The notes under the pieces: model-generated
Seen by the model: only the letters and a program-made list of their open reading frames with translations
What the model was told of the DNA's origin: nothing
Database searches by the model: none
From: Chitinophaga sp. CF118
GTDB taxonomy: Bacteria; Bacteroidota; Bacteroidia; Chitinophagales; Chitinophagaceae
DNA length: 64,000 nucleotides
Direction: 5' to 3'
Assembly (NCBI RefSeq): GCF_900112615.1
Contig: NZ_FOMK01000009.1
Span: 62,001-126,000 of the forward strand
Shown here: piece by piece, positions 27,055 to 35,890 of the stretch
How the letters are laid out: each line of letters starts with the position of its first letter
How positions within the stretch are numbered: the stretch's first letter is position 1
Translations under genes and position numbers: made by a program

Positions 27055-27477
27055 TTAACTACTATGGTCTGCAATAATTTTCCAGGCTTTTCCGATTTTC
27101 TTAATGAGAAGGGAGAAATGACCTTCCAGGTCACCGGCACTACGTTGTAAATGCCATTTGCCTACTACAAAATATACCTGTGCAGATAATGGCCTGATCT
27201 CCAGTAAATTAAAATTCAGTTTGCCCATTGCGGTGGTGTCCGGGTAGGATTTCTTATACCCATCCAATGTGGCCTGCCATCCATATGTAGGTCCGCGCTT
27301 ACCAATAAATATAAGGGAATCTGACTGCCAATATGTTTGCATAAATGTTTCGAGATTACCCTTGTTCCAGCTATCCGTCTGTTGCTGTAAAAGTGCTTTA
27401 ATGGCCGCCTCGGGCTGTTGTGCCCGCAGGACTGTTACCGGAGCGACCAACAGGATAAGATACAAGACAAAACGCAT
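27055..27477 (-). CDS. Exported NTF2-like (DUF4440/SnoaL-type) protein
   Basis: A 140-aa protein beginning MRFVLYLILLVAPVTVLRAQQ, a signal peptide cleaved around residue 19. An upstream in-frame extension of 16 codons is unlikely. The mature part has the cone-shaped NTF2 pattern (AAIKALLQQQTDSWNKGNLETFM, GKWHLQR, GHFSLLIKKIGKAWKI). Members bind small ligands or serve as simple enzymes. Role here is unknown. It is divergent from kdnA. Confidence 0.82.
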   Translation of the reverse strand: MRFVLYLILLVAPVTVLRAQQPEAAIKALLQQQTDSWNKGNLETFMQTYWQSDSLIFIGKRGPTYGWQATLDGYKKSYPDTTAMGKLNFNLLEIRPLSAQVYFVVGKWHLQRSAGDLEGHFSLLIKKIGKAWKIIADHSS

Positions 27478-27533
27478 GTTAATTTTTAGTAAAAGATAAA
27501 CAGTTTTTGCGATGTAAGGCAACATGATTATAC

Positions 27534-27541
27534 TACCTTTG
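27534..27541 (+). promoter_or_regulatory. -7 element of the kdnA-kdsB-kdnB operon
   Basis: TACCTTTG is an exact TAnnTTTG match 16 nt before the kdnA ATG. A TTTTTG run lies 24 nt upstream, longer than the standard spacing. Confidence 0.45.
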
Positions 27542-27557
27542 CAAAAATCTACGACTT

Positions 27558-28748
27558 ATGCCCGGATATGAATTTTTTGGACCGGAAGAACGAAAAGAGG
27601 TAAATGATGTGCTGGAAACCGGAATTTTTATGCGCTATGGCTTTGACGGCCCACGTAAAGGCATCTGGAAAGCGAAAGAGCTTGAACAGGCTATATCAGA
27701 GAAACTGAACGTTTCTTATACGCACCTGGTGTCCAGCGGTACTTCAGCCCTTACTACTGCAATGGCGGCATTGGGTATCGGGGCGGGTGATGAAGTGATT
27801 ATGCCCACCTTCACCTTTGTGGCCAGCTTTGAATGTATTTTTTCTGTTGGTGCTACACCTGTGCTGGTAGATGTGGACGATACACTGACCCTGGACCCTA
27901 AGGCGGTGGAAGCAGCTATCACACCTCGTACCAAAGCTATCATGCCCGTTCATATGTGCGGTGCCATGGCAGATCTGGATGCATTAAAAGCGATCTGCGA
28001 CAAACACAATCTGATATTGCTGGAAGATGCCTGCCAGTCATTCGGTGCTTCTTATAAAGGCAAAGCATTGGGAACGATCGGGCATGCTGGTGCATTCTCT
28101 TTTGACTTTGTAAAAACGATAACCTGTGCCGAAGGTGGAGCCATCGTTACAAATGATCCTGATGTATATACCAAATGTGATGCTTATGCAGATCATGGAC
28201 ATGATCACCTTGGTGTAGATCGTGGAGCAGATCTGCATCCTTATATAGGATACAACTACCGTATTTCCGAACTGCACGCGGCGGTGGGCCTTGCCCAGGT
28301 ACGCAAGCTGGATACCTTCCTGGAAATACAGCGCAAAACAAAGAAGATTTTCAAAGATGCATTGGCTACCATACCAGAAGTGAGCTTCCGCCGTTTACCG
28401 GATCCATCCGGCGACAGTGCTACCTTTCTTGGCTTTTTCCTTCCGGAAGAAGGTCAGGCACGGGCTGCTGCTGCTGCTATGAAAGCTGCCGGCCTGGCTG
28501 CTTTCTACTGGTTTGATAACAACTGGCATTATATCCGCAACTGGGAGCACTTTAAGCAAAGCTCTGTAATGAGCCGGTTTGCTCCAGGATTGCAACAGGC
28601 AATGGAACTGTATAAAGTAAAACAATTCCCAGTGTCTGATGCCCTGATGAGCCGTTGTATCTGCACTCCCATCAACCTGGGATGGAGTGAAGAAGAAGTG
28701 AAACAGCGTGCAGAGAAATTGGTGAATGCAATAAAGAGTGCTTTATAA
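27558..28748 (+). CDS. kdnA: 8-amino-3,8-dideoxy-manno-octulosonate (Kdo8N) aminotransferase, DegT family
   Basis: A 396-aa PLP sugar aminotransferase of the DegT/DnrJ/EryC1/StrS type, with [16 protein letters not shown] (D157) and [13 protein letters not shown] with the PLP lysine K186. The N-terminus ([33 protein letters not shown]) resembles KdnA of Shewanella, which aminates 8-oxo-Kdo to Kdo8N. Position next to a KdsB-type CMP-transferase and an Fe-type alcohol dehydrogenase strongly supports this. A pyridoxal enzyme for another nucleotide sugar is the alternative. Confidence 0.85.
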   Translation: MPGYEFFGPEERKEVNDVLETGIFMRYGFDGPRKGIWKAKELEQAISEKLNVSYTHLVSSGTSALTTAMAALGIGAGDEVIMPTFTFVASFECIFSVGATPVLVDVDDTLTLDPKAVEAAITPRTKAIMPVHMCGAMADLDALKAICDKHNLILLEDACQSFGASYKGKALGTIGHAGAFSFDFVKTITCAEGGAIVTNDPDVYTKCDAYADHGHDHLGVDRGADLHPYIGYNYRISELHAAVGLAQVRKLDTFLEIQRKTKKIFKDALATIPEVSFRRLPDPSGDSATFLGFFLPEEGQARAAAAAMKAAGLAAFYWFDNNWHYIRNWEHFKQSSVMSRFAPGLQQAMELYKVKQFPVSDALMSRCICTPINLGWSEEEVKQRAEKLVNAIKSAL

Positions 28749-28755
28749 TCCAATC

Positions 28756-29484
28756 ATGAAAAAGATAGCCTTAATTCCTGCCCGTTATGGAGCTACCCGT
28801 TTTCCGGGTAAACTCATGGCAAAACTGGGAGGCAAATCAGTGATTCTGCGTACGTATGAAAGCACTGTGAACACAGGAGTATTTGATGAAGTGATGGTGG
28901 TATGTGACAGTGATATCATTTACAACGAAATTGTAAATAATGGCGGTAAAGCTGTTATGAGCAAAAAGGAGCACGAATGTGGAACAGACCGTATTGCAGA
29001 GGCCATTGCCGACAGAACTGATATCGACATTGTTGTGAATGTACAGGGGGATGAACCTTTTACCCAAAAGGAACCGCTGGAAAAACTGTTACAGGTATTT
29101 GAAGGTGAAGCTGGTAAGAAAGTAGAGGTGGCATCCCTAATGCAGGAGCTGAAAGACTGGAAAGCCATTGAAGACCCTAACTATGTGAAGGTGGCTGTGG
29201 ATAAACAGTTTAATGCGCTTTTCTTTTCCCGTTCAGTAATTCCTTATCCACGCGATAAGTCAGTACCTACTATCTACTACGAACATATCGGTATCTATGC
29301 TTTTCGCAGACAAACCTTACTGGACTTTACCCAAATGCCGGTAAGTCCGCTGGAAGCTGCAGAAAAGATTGAATGCCTGCGTTATCTCGAAAACGGAATT
29401 CCGTTGAAGATGGTGGTAACAGAATATATGGGGGTGGAAATTGATACTCCGGAAGATTTGCTGAAAGCGGAGAAATTACTTTAG
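28756..29484 (+). CDS. kdsB: 3-deoxy-manno-octulosonate (Kdo/Kdo8N) cytidylyltransferase
   Basis: A 242-aa CMP-sugar synthetase that activates Kdo or, in this operon, probably Kdo8N with CTP. Motifs: [34 protein letters not shown] and HIGIYAFRR. The start was set at MKKIALIP, seven bases after the kdnA stop; an upstream start overlapping kdnA is possible. The product would be used by a Kdo transferase for lipid A-core assembly. Confidence 0.92.
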   Translation: MKKIALIPARYGATRFPGKLMAKLGGKSVILRTYESTVNTGVFDEVMVVCDSDIIYNEIVNNGGKAVMSKKEHECGTDRIAEAIADRTDIDIVVNVQGDEPFTQKEPLEKLLQVFEGEAGKKVEVASLMQELKDWKAIEDPNYVKVAVDKQFNALFFSRSVIPYPRDKSVPTIYYEHIGIYAFRRQTLLDFTQMPVSPLEAAEKIECLRYLENGIPLKMVVTEYMGVEIDTPEDLLKAEKLL

Positions 29485-29505
29485 TAAATAACTTAATTGG
29501 CTAAG

Positions 29506-30582
29506 ATGAAATTCAGGAATTTTAAGATGGTCGACTATGTGGTATTTGGCCGCGGCGCATTTGACCAGTTAGATGAAATATTGGAACCGCAACGTAAAGG
29601 CGATGCGCCCATGATATACTTTGTAGATCATTTTTTCCAGGATAAGCCAGCCTTTGCGGCCCGCATACCGGCAAAGGGGAAAGATAAGATTGTATATATC
29701 GATGTAACTGATGAGCCGAAGACAAAATATGTGGATAAAGTTCGTGATGAACTGAAAGCGGAATTTGGAGAGGTAAGTGGTATCATTGGTATTGGTGGTG
29801 GTTCTGTGATGGATATGGCGAAAGCAGTGGCATTGATGATGACCAATCCTGGTTCCTCTGCGGACTATCAGGGCTGGGACCTGGTGAAGTTTCCAGGTGT
29901 ATATAAAGCAGGGATTCCCACCATTTCCGGTACTGGAGCGGAAGTAAGCCGTACCTGTGTACTGACTGGCCCCACCCGTAAATTGGGTATGAATTCAGAC
30001 TTTACTCCTTTCGACCAGATAGTACTGGATCCTGAGTTAATAAAAGGTGTACCAACTAACCAGTTGTTCTACACTGCGATGGACTGCTACATTCACTGTA
30101 TTGAGTCGCTGACAGGTACTTATCTGAATGCCTTCAGCCGCTCTTATGGAGAAGAATCCCTTCGTTTGTGTCAGGAGATTTTCCTGGAGAAAGAAAAATG
30201 GGATGATGATGCGGATGAAAAACTGATGATGGCTTCTTACGCTGGTGGTATGAGTATAGCTTATTCTCAGGTAGGCGTGGCACATGCGGTAAGTTATGGT
30301 TTGGCCTATTTATTAGGAACCAAACATGGTATTGGTAATTGCATTGTGTTTGATAAGCTGGAAGAATTTTATCCTGATGGGGTAAAGGAATTCAAGCAGA
30401 TGGTGAAGAAGCACAACATTGACATTCCGCAGAACATTACCAAGGGGCTGACAGATGAGCAGTTTAACATCATGATAGATGTATCTCTGGGAATGGCTCC
30501 GTTATGGGAGAATGCGCTGGGTAAAGACTGGAAACAGCAGATGCCCCGTGAACGCCTGCGTGCTTTATACGAACAACTATAA
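29506..30582 (+). CDS. kdnB: Kdo 8-oxidase, iron-containing alcohol dehydrogenase
   Basis: A 358-aa group III (Fe/Zn) alcohol dehydrogenase. GIGGGSVMDMAKA (about 95-107) binds the dinucleotide. Predicted metal ligands are D193, H197 (AMDCYIH), H260 (VAHAV) and H274 (TKHGIGN). In Shewanella the homologue oxidises the C8 hydroxyl of Kdo, giving the substrate for KdnA. The ATG start was chosen over a TTG three codons upstream. Last gene of the operon; a strong terminator follows. Confidence 0.85.
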   Translation: MKFRNFKMVDYVVFGRGAFDQLDEILEPQRKGDAPMIYFVDHFFQDKPAFAARIPAKGKDKIVYIDVTDEPKTKYVDKVRDELKAEFGEVSGIIGIGGGSVMDMAKAVALMMTNPGSSADYQGWDLVKFPGVYKAGIPTISGTGAEVSRTCVLTGPTRKLGMNSDFTPFDQIVLDPELIKGVPTNQLFYTAMDCYIHCIESLTGTYLNAFSRSYGEESLRLCQEIFLEKEKWDDDADEKLMMASYAGGMSIAYSQVGVAHAVSYGLAYLLGTKHGIGNCIVFDKLEEFYPDGVKEFKQMVKKHNIDIPQNITKGLTDEQFNIMIDVSLGMAPLWENALGKDWKQQMPRERLRALYEQL

Positions 30583-30603
30583 TAGTAAATCTGATAAAAA
30601 ATT

Positions 30604-30640
30604 AAAAGAGGTGCATCATACTTTTGATGCACCTCTTTTA
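30604..30640. terminator. Bidirectional terminator after kdnB
   Basis: An 11-bp perfect stem (GAGGTGCATCA/TGATGCACCTC) with a 6-nt loop, flanked by A-run and T-run. It serves kdnB and the convergent MFS gene. Confidence 0.9.
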
Positions 30641-30724
30641 ATTTTGAGACCTCCTGAAAAAAAATGTTCTGTTTAAGCGATCTTCAAACCCTTTATTATT
30701 GGATACCCACTCTTTTACATTCAG

Positions 30725-31936
30725 CTAAAACTTTATCCGCATATTTACAAAACGTCGCATGACTTGCAGACGATGGTTATTATAAATGAACATCAGGTAA
30801 AAGGAAGCAAGTAAAGTCACAGCAGCTGTAGCGTAAAATGTTATTGGAAAATACTGAGCATCATTATGATAGATGAAGACAGAGATATAAGCCCCTAATC
30901 CAATACCAGCTTCCATGGCAATATACATAGATGCCAGTGCACGGCCCTTATAGAGAGGATTCCCAAGGTCTACGGTCCATGCCGTGATAGCAGGAGAATT
31001 AAGGCCTACAGAAATTCCATATATCACTGCTGCCGTGAACATCATGGCTGGTGTGGTGGCAATGGCCAGAATGAATACCCCGAAAGCCATGGTAAGTGTA
31101 GAAATCTTTAATATCGGTAACCGTCCGTATTTGTCGGAGACTTTCCCTGCCAGCAATCGTATACCAATAGAACTCGCTGTGAAGAATGCATAAAACAGCC
31201 CTTTATTCTGAATGCCCAGATGGGCACTGAAATCCGGGATGATTGTAAACAGAACGCCATAACTGAGGTAAGTCAGAAAAGTAATAATTACCGGCGCAAG
31301 TACCAACGGTTCAAATATTTCATTCTTTGAAATCTTTAAAGTCGAAAGGCGGAAACCCTGCTTATTCTGCAAGGTTTCTTTCATGCCACCCACCAGTATA
31401 ACTACCGATAGTAGTGCAAATACTGCTGATACCTGGAACATAATTGTAATACCCCAGTGAGGAGTAATATATCCTCCAATAGCAGGGCCAAGAGCCATTC
31501 CGATGGTACTGAATAATCCTACCATTCCCATAGCTTCCGCCCGTCGGGTGGAGGGAACAATATCTGATATGTATGCGGCTGTACCGGTAGGTTTGAATCC
31601 GGTAGAAAAGCCATGAAAAAAGCGTAAAAGCAGAAAGGCCGCCACACTGCCCACTAATGGGTATAGGAGACTGCAGATCACGCATACAACGGAACCAAAG
31701 ATCATTACAGGTACCCTGCCAATTGTATCAGTGAGTTTTCCGCTGAAAGGGCGGGATAATCCGGCCATCAGGGTAAAAAGAGCAAGGATATATCCTTTGT
31801 ATTGTGCTCCTCCCATATTACTCAGGTAATCTGGCAGGTCTGGCAGCAACATATTAAAACTGGCAGAAAAAAGGGCGTTGCTAAGGCATAGCATGATAAA
31901 GTGGAAGGAGTAAATTCTTCCCGGCAACTTATCCAT
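30725..31936 (-). CDS. MFS transporter
   Basis: A 403-aa protein with about 12 transmembrane segments. The MFS motif A-like loop GKLTDTIGRVPVMIFGS is between helices 2 and 3, with a matching GKVSDKYGRLPILK loop in the second half. It resembles drug/metabolite efflux members. Substrate cannot be predicted. An exact -7 element (TAACTTTG on the minus strand) lies just upstream of the start. Confidence 0.9.
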   Translation of the reverse strand: MDKLPGRIYSFHFIMLCLSNALFSASFNMLLPDLPDYLSNMGGAQYKGYILALFTLMAGLSRPFSGKLTDTIGRVPVMIFGSVVCVICSLLYPLVGSVAAFLLLRFFHGFSTGFKPTGTAAYISDIVPSTRRAEAMGMVGLFSTIGMALGPAIGGYITPHWGITIMFQVSAVFALLSVVILVGGMKETLQNKQGFRLSTLKISKNEIFEPLVLAPVIITFLTYLSYGVLFTIIPDFSAHLGIQNKGLFYAFFTASSIGIRLLAGKVSDKYGRLPILKISTLTMAFGVFILAIATTPAMMFTAAVIYGISVGLNSPAITAWTVDLGNPLYKGRALASMYIAMEAGIGLGAYISVFIYHNDAQYFPITFYATAAVTLLASFYLMFIYNNHRLQVMRRFVNMRIKF

Positions 31937-31940
31937 AATG

Positions 31941-31948
31941 CAAAGTTA
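31941..31948 (-). promoter_or_regulatory. -7 element of the MFS transporter gene
   Basis: The minus strand reads TAACTTTG, an exact TAnnTTTG match ending about 4 nt from the ATG at 31936. No -33 element is evident at standard spacing. Confidence 0.35.
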
Positions 31949-32150
31949 ATTATAAACAACACATGCTCAGTACATTGAATGTGTGAATTTGTTTGTGTAA
32001 CAGGAGGTCAGGCTGGTATATTCAGGATTAACAGATGGCAGATTTGACTGAGATATGCTTTAGTGTTTTCGGGGAGAGCTCTGGTCGACTGCCGGGATAG
32101 AGCAAAGATTAACCAGGAATTGACCAGGAATTAACGAGGCAAGGGAGAAT

Positions 32151-32180
32151 AAAAAAAGCTGTTCTACATTGTAGAACAGC
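32151..32180 (-). terminator. Terminator of the 47-aa membrane protein gene
   Basis: GCTGTTCTAC/GTAGAACAGC forms a 10-bp stem followed on the minus strand by seven T. It lies 27 bp beyond the small ORF's stop. The remaining sequence from 31949 to 32150 holds only a short direct repeat (ACCAGGAATT twice near 32111-32133). Confidence 0.8.
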
Positions 32181-32206
32181 CAGATAATATCTTAATAAGG
32201 TAATAA

Positions 32207-32350
32207 TTAGCGTTTTGCGTATTTCACAGCTGCAAACAGGAACATAGCAGCAAACAGGACAATAACACCAATAGTAAGATAATGAGCGATCTTATCTCCT
32301 GTTCTGTAAAAATCTGTAACCTCTACATTATTAACGATTGAAAGCAACAT
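32207..32350 (-). CDS. Small membrane protein (47 aa)
   Basis: An ATG-to-TAA frame of 47 codons. The N-terminal half is polar (VNNVEVTDFYRTGDK). The second half is one strong transmembrane helix (YLTIGVIVLFAAMFLFAAV) ending in KYAKR, a positive-inside pattern. A classical terminator follows, which supports a real short transcript. No family is recognised. Confidence 0.6.
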   Translation of the reverse strand: MLLSIVNNVEVTDFYRTGDKIAHYLTIGVIVLFAAMFLFAAVKYAKR

Positions 32351-32420
32351 AAAAAGACGTTTAGTGATCTGCTGTGCAAGTTAGCGCATTCCGTTTAAAA
32401 ATCCCAACACCACAATGTTA

Positions 32421-34397
32421 TTAGTATGCAGTGAGTTGCTGTATATATTGATGCAGACGTGTTTTGGCGAGAAAATTTTTCTCCAATGATGCAGCAAACG
32501 GGATAGGAGTATCCAGACTGGCACATCGCATAACGGGAGCATCCAGTAGATGGAAGCAGTGTTCTGCTATCCAGGCTGCAATTTCTCCCCCTAAGCCGCC
32601 GGTCAGTGTATCTTCGTGAAGAATCAGCACCTTGCCGGTTTGGGCCACTGCAAACTGTATTGCCGCATAGTCCAGTGGCAGCAGGGTACGAAGATCCAGA
32701 ATATGAAGGGAGATATCAGGATGCTGCTGTGCATATTCCAATGCCCAGTGTACACCACTCCCGTAGGTGATAATGCTGATATCCTCACCAGCCTGCACTA
32801 GTTTCGCTTTGCCTATCTCTATGGTATATAATCCATCCGGTACCGGACCATTGATACTTCTATAAAGCGCTTTATGCTCAAAGTAAAGTACTGGGTTGGG
32901 GTCTGCAAACGCCGCCAGTAAAAGACCTTTGGCATCTTCAGGTGTGGAAGGATATACGACTTTCAGTCCGGGAGTATGCGTAAACCAGGCCTCATTGCTT
33001 TGGGAATGAAATGGACCTGCGCCTACTCCTGCACCTGTGGGAAGGCGGATCACCACATCCGCAGCCTGTCCCCAACGGTAATGAATTTTGGCAAGGTTGT
33101 TCACAATCTGGTTAAATCCGCAGGTAACAAAATCTGCAAACTGCATTTCCACCATGCTTTTGAACCCTTTTACCGACAAACCTAAAGCTGTGCCGATAAT
33201 GGCGCTTTCACAGAGTGGCGTATTACGCACTCTGGCTTTCCCAAACAGCTCAACAAATCCTTCAGTGATTTTAAAAGCACCGCCATATTCCGCTATATCC
33301 TGTCCCATTAATACCAGATTTGGATATTTATCCATGGCCAGATGCAGGGCATCTGAGATGGCATTGATAAAGCGTTTTTCTCTGATAGCTCCGGATATAT
33401 CGGGTTGTTCTTCGGGCAGGGGGGCATAAACGTCCGCCAGTTCTATGGTTGTATCTGCGTGGATTACGGTTTCCGTCAATGCCGCTGTTATATCAGCATC
33501 TATTTCGTGTTTCAAAGCTTCCCGGATAGTGCTGATCCGTTTTGGATCCAGCAGCTCCAGGTATTGGAGGAAATCTTCAAAATGATGAATCGGATCTTGT
33601 TTCGCCCATTCTTCCAACAAAGCAGGAGGGACATACTTTGTGCCGCTGGCTTCTTCATGGCCCCGCATCCGGAAGGTGACGGCTTCTATCAGCACGGGTT
33701 GCTGTTCCTGGAGGGCATGTTTTTTCGCTTCCCTGACAGCATGATAAACCTCCAGCAGATTGTTGCCATCGATACGCATTCCCCGCATACCATATCCTGC
33801 GGCTCGCTGCACCAGCTGTTCACAGCGATACTGTTCTTCTACGGGGGTACTTAGGCCATACCCATTGTTCTCTATCATGAAAATCACAGGAAGATCCCAT
33901 ACAGCAGCCACATTGAGGGCTTCATGAAATTCTCCTTCACTGGTGCCCCCTTCTCCGGTAAAAGCAAGAGACACTTTGTTTTCACCTTTCAGCTTATGTG
34001 CCAGGGCGATGCCGTCTGCCACGGAAAGCTGAGGCCCCAGGTGTGAAATCATGCCACAGATATGATGCTGCTGGCTACCGAAATGAAAAGAACGCTCACG
34101 GCCTTTACTAAAGCCCAGGGGGCTTCCCTGCCATTGGTGGAAGAGTTGTTGCAGCGGCATTTTGCGAGCTGTGAATACTCCCAGGTTACGATGCAGCGGC
34201 AGGATCCACTCATCCGCATCCAGAGCAAGTGTTGCGCCCACAGCAATGGCTTCCTGGCCGATGCCGGAAAACCATTTACTTACCTTTCCCTGGCGCAGTA
34301 GTAAGAGCATTTTCTCTTCTACCAGCCGGGGGAACAGTAGTGCTTTGTAAAAGTTCAGCAGCTGTTCATCACTGATATGTGTGCGGTCAAAGTACAT
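32421..34397 (-). CDS. Fused E1 alpha/beta 2-oxoacid dehydrogenase (branched-chain/pyruvate type)
   Basis: A 658-aa thiamine-diphosphate enzyme. Residues about 1-320 form E1-alpha with the ThDP motif GEGGTSEGEFHEALN (148-162) and ENN. Residues about 335-658 form E1-beta with GQDIAEYGGAF and the C-terminal transketolase domain. Alpha and beta are separate chains in most bacteria. This fusion recurs in Bacteroidota branched-chain 2-oxoacid dehydrogenases. E2 and E3 are not nearby. It lies 11 bp after a small membrane protein gene. Confidence 0.92.
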   Translation of the reverse strand: MYFDRTHISDEQLLNFYKALLFPRLVEEKMLLLLRQGKVSKWFSGIGQEAIAVGATLALDADEWILPLHRNLGVFTARKMPLQQLFHQWQGSPLGFSKGRERSFHFGSQQHHICGMISHLGPQLSVADGIALAHKLKGENKVSLAFTGEGGTSEGEFHEALNVAAVWDLPVIFMIENNGYGLSTPVEEQYRCEQLVQRAAGYGMRGMRIDGNNLLEVYHAVREAKKHALQEQQPVLIEAVTFRMRGHEEASGTKYVPPALLEEWAKQDPIHHFEDFLQYLELLDPKRISTIREALKHEIDADITAALTETVIHADTTIELADVYAPLPEEQPDISGAIREKRFINAISDALHLAMDKYPNLVLMGQDIAEYGGAFKITEGFVELFGKARVRNTPLCESAIIGTALGLSVKGFKSMVEMQFADFVTCGFNQIVNNLAKIHYRWGQAADVVIRLPTGAGVGAGPFHSQSNEAWFTHTPGLKVVYPSTPEDAKGLLLAAFADPNPVLYFEHKALYRSINGPVPDGLYTIEIGKAKLVQAGEDISIITYGSGVHWALEYAQQHPDISLHILDLRTLLPLDYAAIQFAVAQTGKVLILHEDTLTGGLGGEIAAWIAEHCFHLLDAPVMRCASLDTPIPFAASLEKNFLAKTRLHQYIQQLTAY

Positions 34398-34408
34398 GGT
34401 ATTTAAAC

Positions 34409-34753
34409 TCAGTCGTTAGTCCCCGCAATGCTCTCCATTATATAACTAACCAGTGACAATACAAGGCTGAAAACCAGGGCCCAGAAAAAGCCATCTACCT
34501 TAAAGCCGGAGACTAGTTTTGATGCCAGTAAAATAATGATCGCATTAATTACGAACAGAAAAAGCCCCAGCGTAATAATAGTTACTGGAAGCGTAAGAAT
34601 TATCAGGATCGGTTTTATCAGGAAATTCAAGAGAGATAGTACCAGGGCCAGGATAATGGCTGTGGCAAAATCTTTGATTCTGACTCCGGGTAACAGATAT
34701 GCGGTAACCATTGCAGCCAATGCGGTAACCAGCATGCGGATTATAAAATTCAT
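34409..34753 (-). CDS. Phage holin family (superfamily IV) membrane protein
   Basis: A 114-aa protein that is almost entirely hydrophobic, with four transmembrane segments and the PF04020 pattern (PGVRIKDFATAIILALVLSLLNFLIKPIL, FLFVINAIIILLASKLVSGFKVDGFFWA). These are chromosomal membrane proteins of unknown function despite the holin name. It precedes the fused E1 gene by 11 bp. Confidence 0.9.
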   Translation of the reverse strand: MNFIIRMLVTALAAMVTAYLLPGVRIKDFATAIILALVLSLLNFLIKPILIILTLPVTIITLGLFLFVINAIIILLASKLVSGFKVDGFFWALVFSLVLSLVSYIMESIAGTND

Positions 34754-34798
34754 GGCGACAAATTTAAGTGGAAGGTACTGATTTGGTATTATACCAGC

Positions 34799-35725
34799 TT
34801 AAAGAAAGTCATCGCCATCGCGGTAAGCTTTAATAAGGGCTAATTCTCCTTCTTTTCCCGGGTTGGCATTTCCATGTTCCATACCGAGTACGCCCTTGAA
34901 TCCCTTGGCATGAACGTGTTTAAAAATGTTCTTATAGTTGATTTCTCCCGAAGTGGGTTCTTTCCGTCCTGGATTATCACCGATCTGGAGGTAGGCGATT
35001 TCACTCCAGCACAGATCCATATTAGGAATCAGGTTGCCGCTATTGCGTTGCATATGATAAATGTCGTACAGGATTTTCACACTTGGGCTATTTACTGCTT
35101 TACATACCATATAGCTTTGTTCTGCTGTGCGAAGGAACAGATCCGGATTATCACTGAGAGGTTCCAATACCATGATCAGGCCCTGTGGTTCCAGTATTTG
35201 TGCACCCAGTCGCAGTGCCTCTATTACATTTGCCGTTTGAATACCTATCGGGAGGTTTCTTTCAAAATAGCCGGGCACGAAAGTGGCCCATTTTGCATTA
35301 CAACGTTTAGCGGTTTCGAGTGACTTGCGGCAGGTGTTTACAAAGTTATCTTTGAACTCCTGCTTGCCGGTAGTAAGAGATACTTTCCAGTTATCACCTC
35401 CATCAATTACAAATACGCCCATATGCATGCCCAACTTGGCGAGCAGGTTGCCAATCTTTTCTTGTTCTGCCACATCGCGCTTCATCATCCCGTTATCTTC
35501 AAGAGCACGGAAGCCTTGATCGTACATAAACTTTATCTGGTCCAGAATATTCGCACCGGCATGGTTTTTAAACATACCATCGTGCGGGGCATAATTCAAA
35601 TTAAATGTTTTCCCATCTGCAGCTGTAAGAGGTTGATTGCTTTTTGCCGCTGCGGTAACACTGCCGAAGGCCAGCGTAGAAAGCCCTGCGAGAGAGCCTT
35701 GTTGGAGGAATTGTCTTCTTTCCAT
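34799..35725 (-). CDS. Exported TIM-barrel sugar isomerase/epimerase family protein
   Basis: A 308-aa protein. The N-terminus MERRQFLQQGSLAGLSTLAFG is a twin-arginine-like (RR) export signal. The rest is an AP-endonuclease-2 / hydroxypyruvate-isomerase-like barrel with metal-ligand candidates in VLEPLSD, LYDIYHMQ and GMEHGN. Such proteins isomerise or epimerise sugars, or act as lyases on oxidised sugars. It is near other exported sugar oxidoreductases. Confidence 0.85.
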   Translation of the reverse strand: MERRQFLQQGSLAGLSTLAFGSVTAAAKSNQPLTAADGKTFNLNYAPHDGMFKNHAGANILDQIKFMYDQGFRALEDNGMMKRDVAEQEKIGNLLAKLGMHMGVFVIDGGDNWKVSLTTGKQEFKDNFVNTCRKSLETAKRCNAKWATFVPGYFERNLPIGIQTANVIEALRLGAQILEPQGLIMVLEPLSDNPDLFLRTAEQSYMVCKAVNSPSVKILYDIYHMQRNSGNLIPNMDLCWSEIAYLQIGDNPGRKEPTSGEINYKNIFKHVHAKGFKGVLGMEHGNANPGKEGELALIKAYRDGDDFL

Positions 35726-35890
35726 AACGTTAACAAGTTAATTGCATGAACACTAAAAGTAGTGGCTTTTATGCGTAAATGCAATACGTTAAAAACGGTA
35801 AAACAGGGTTGTTTAAACATTCATGTAAAAAACGTTGCATCCCAAAAATTGATTTAATAAATTCACTGGTATTATATCACAATGATTGTT

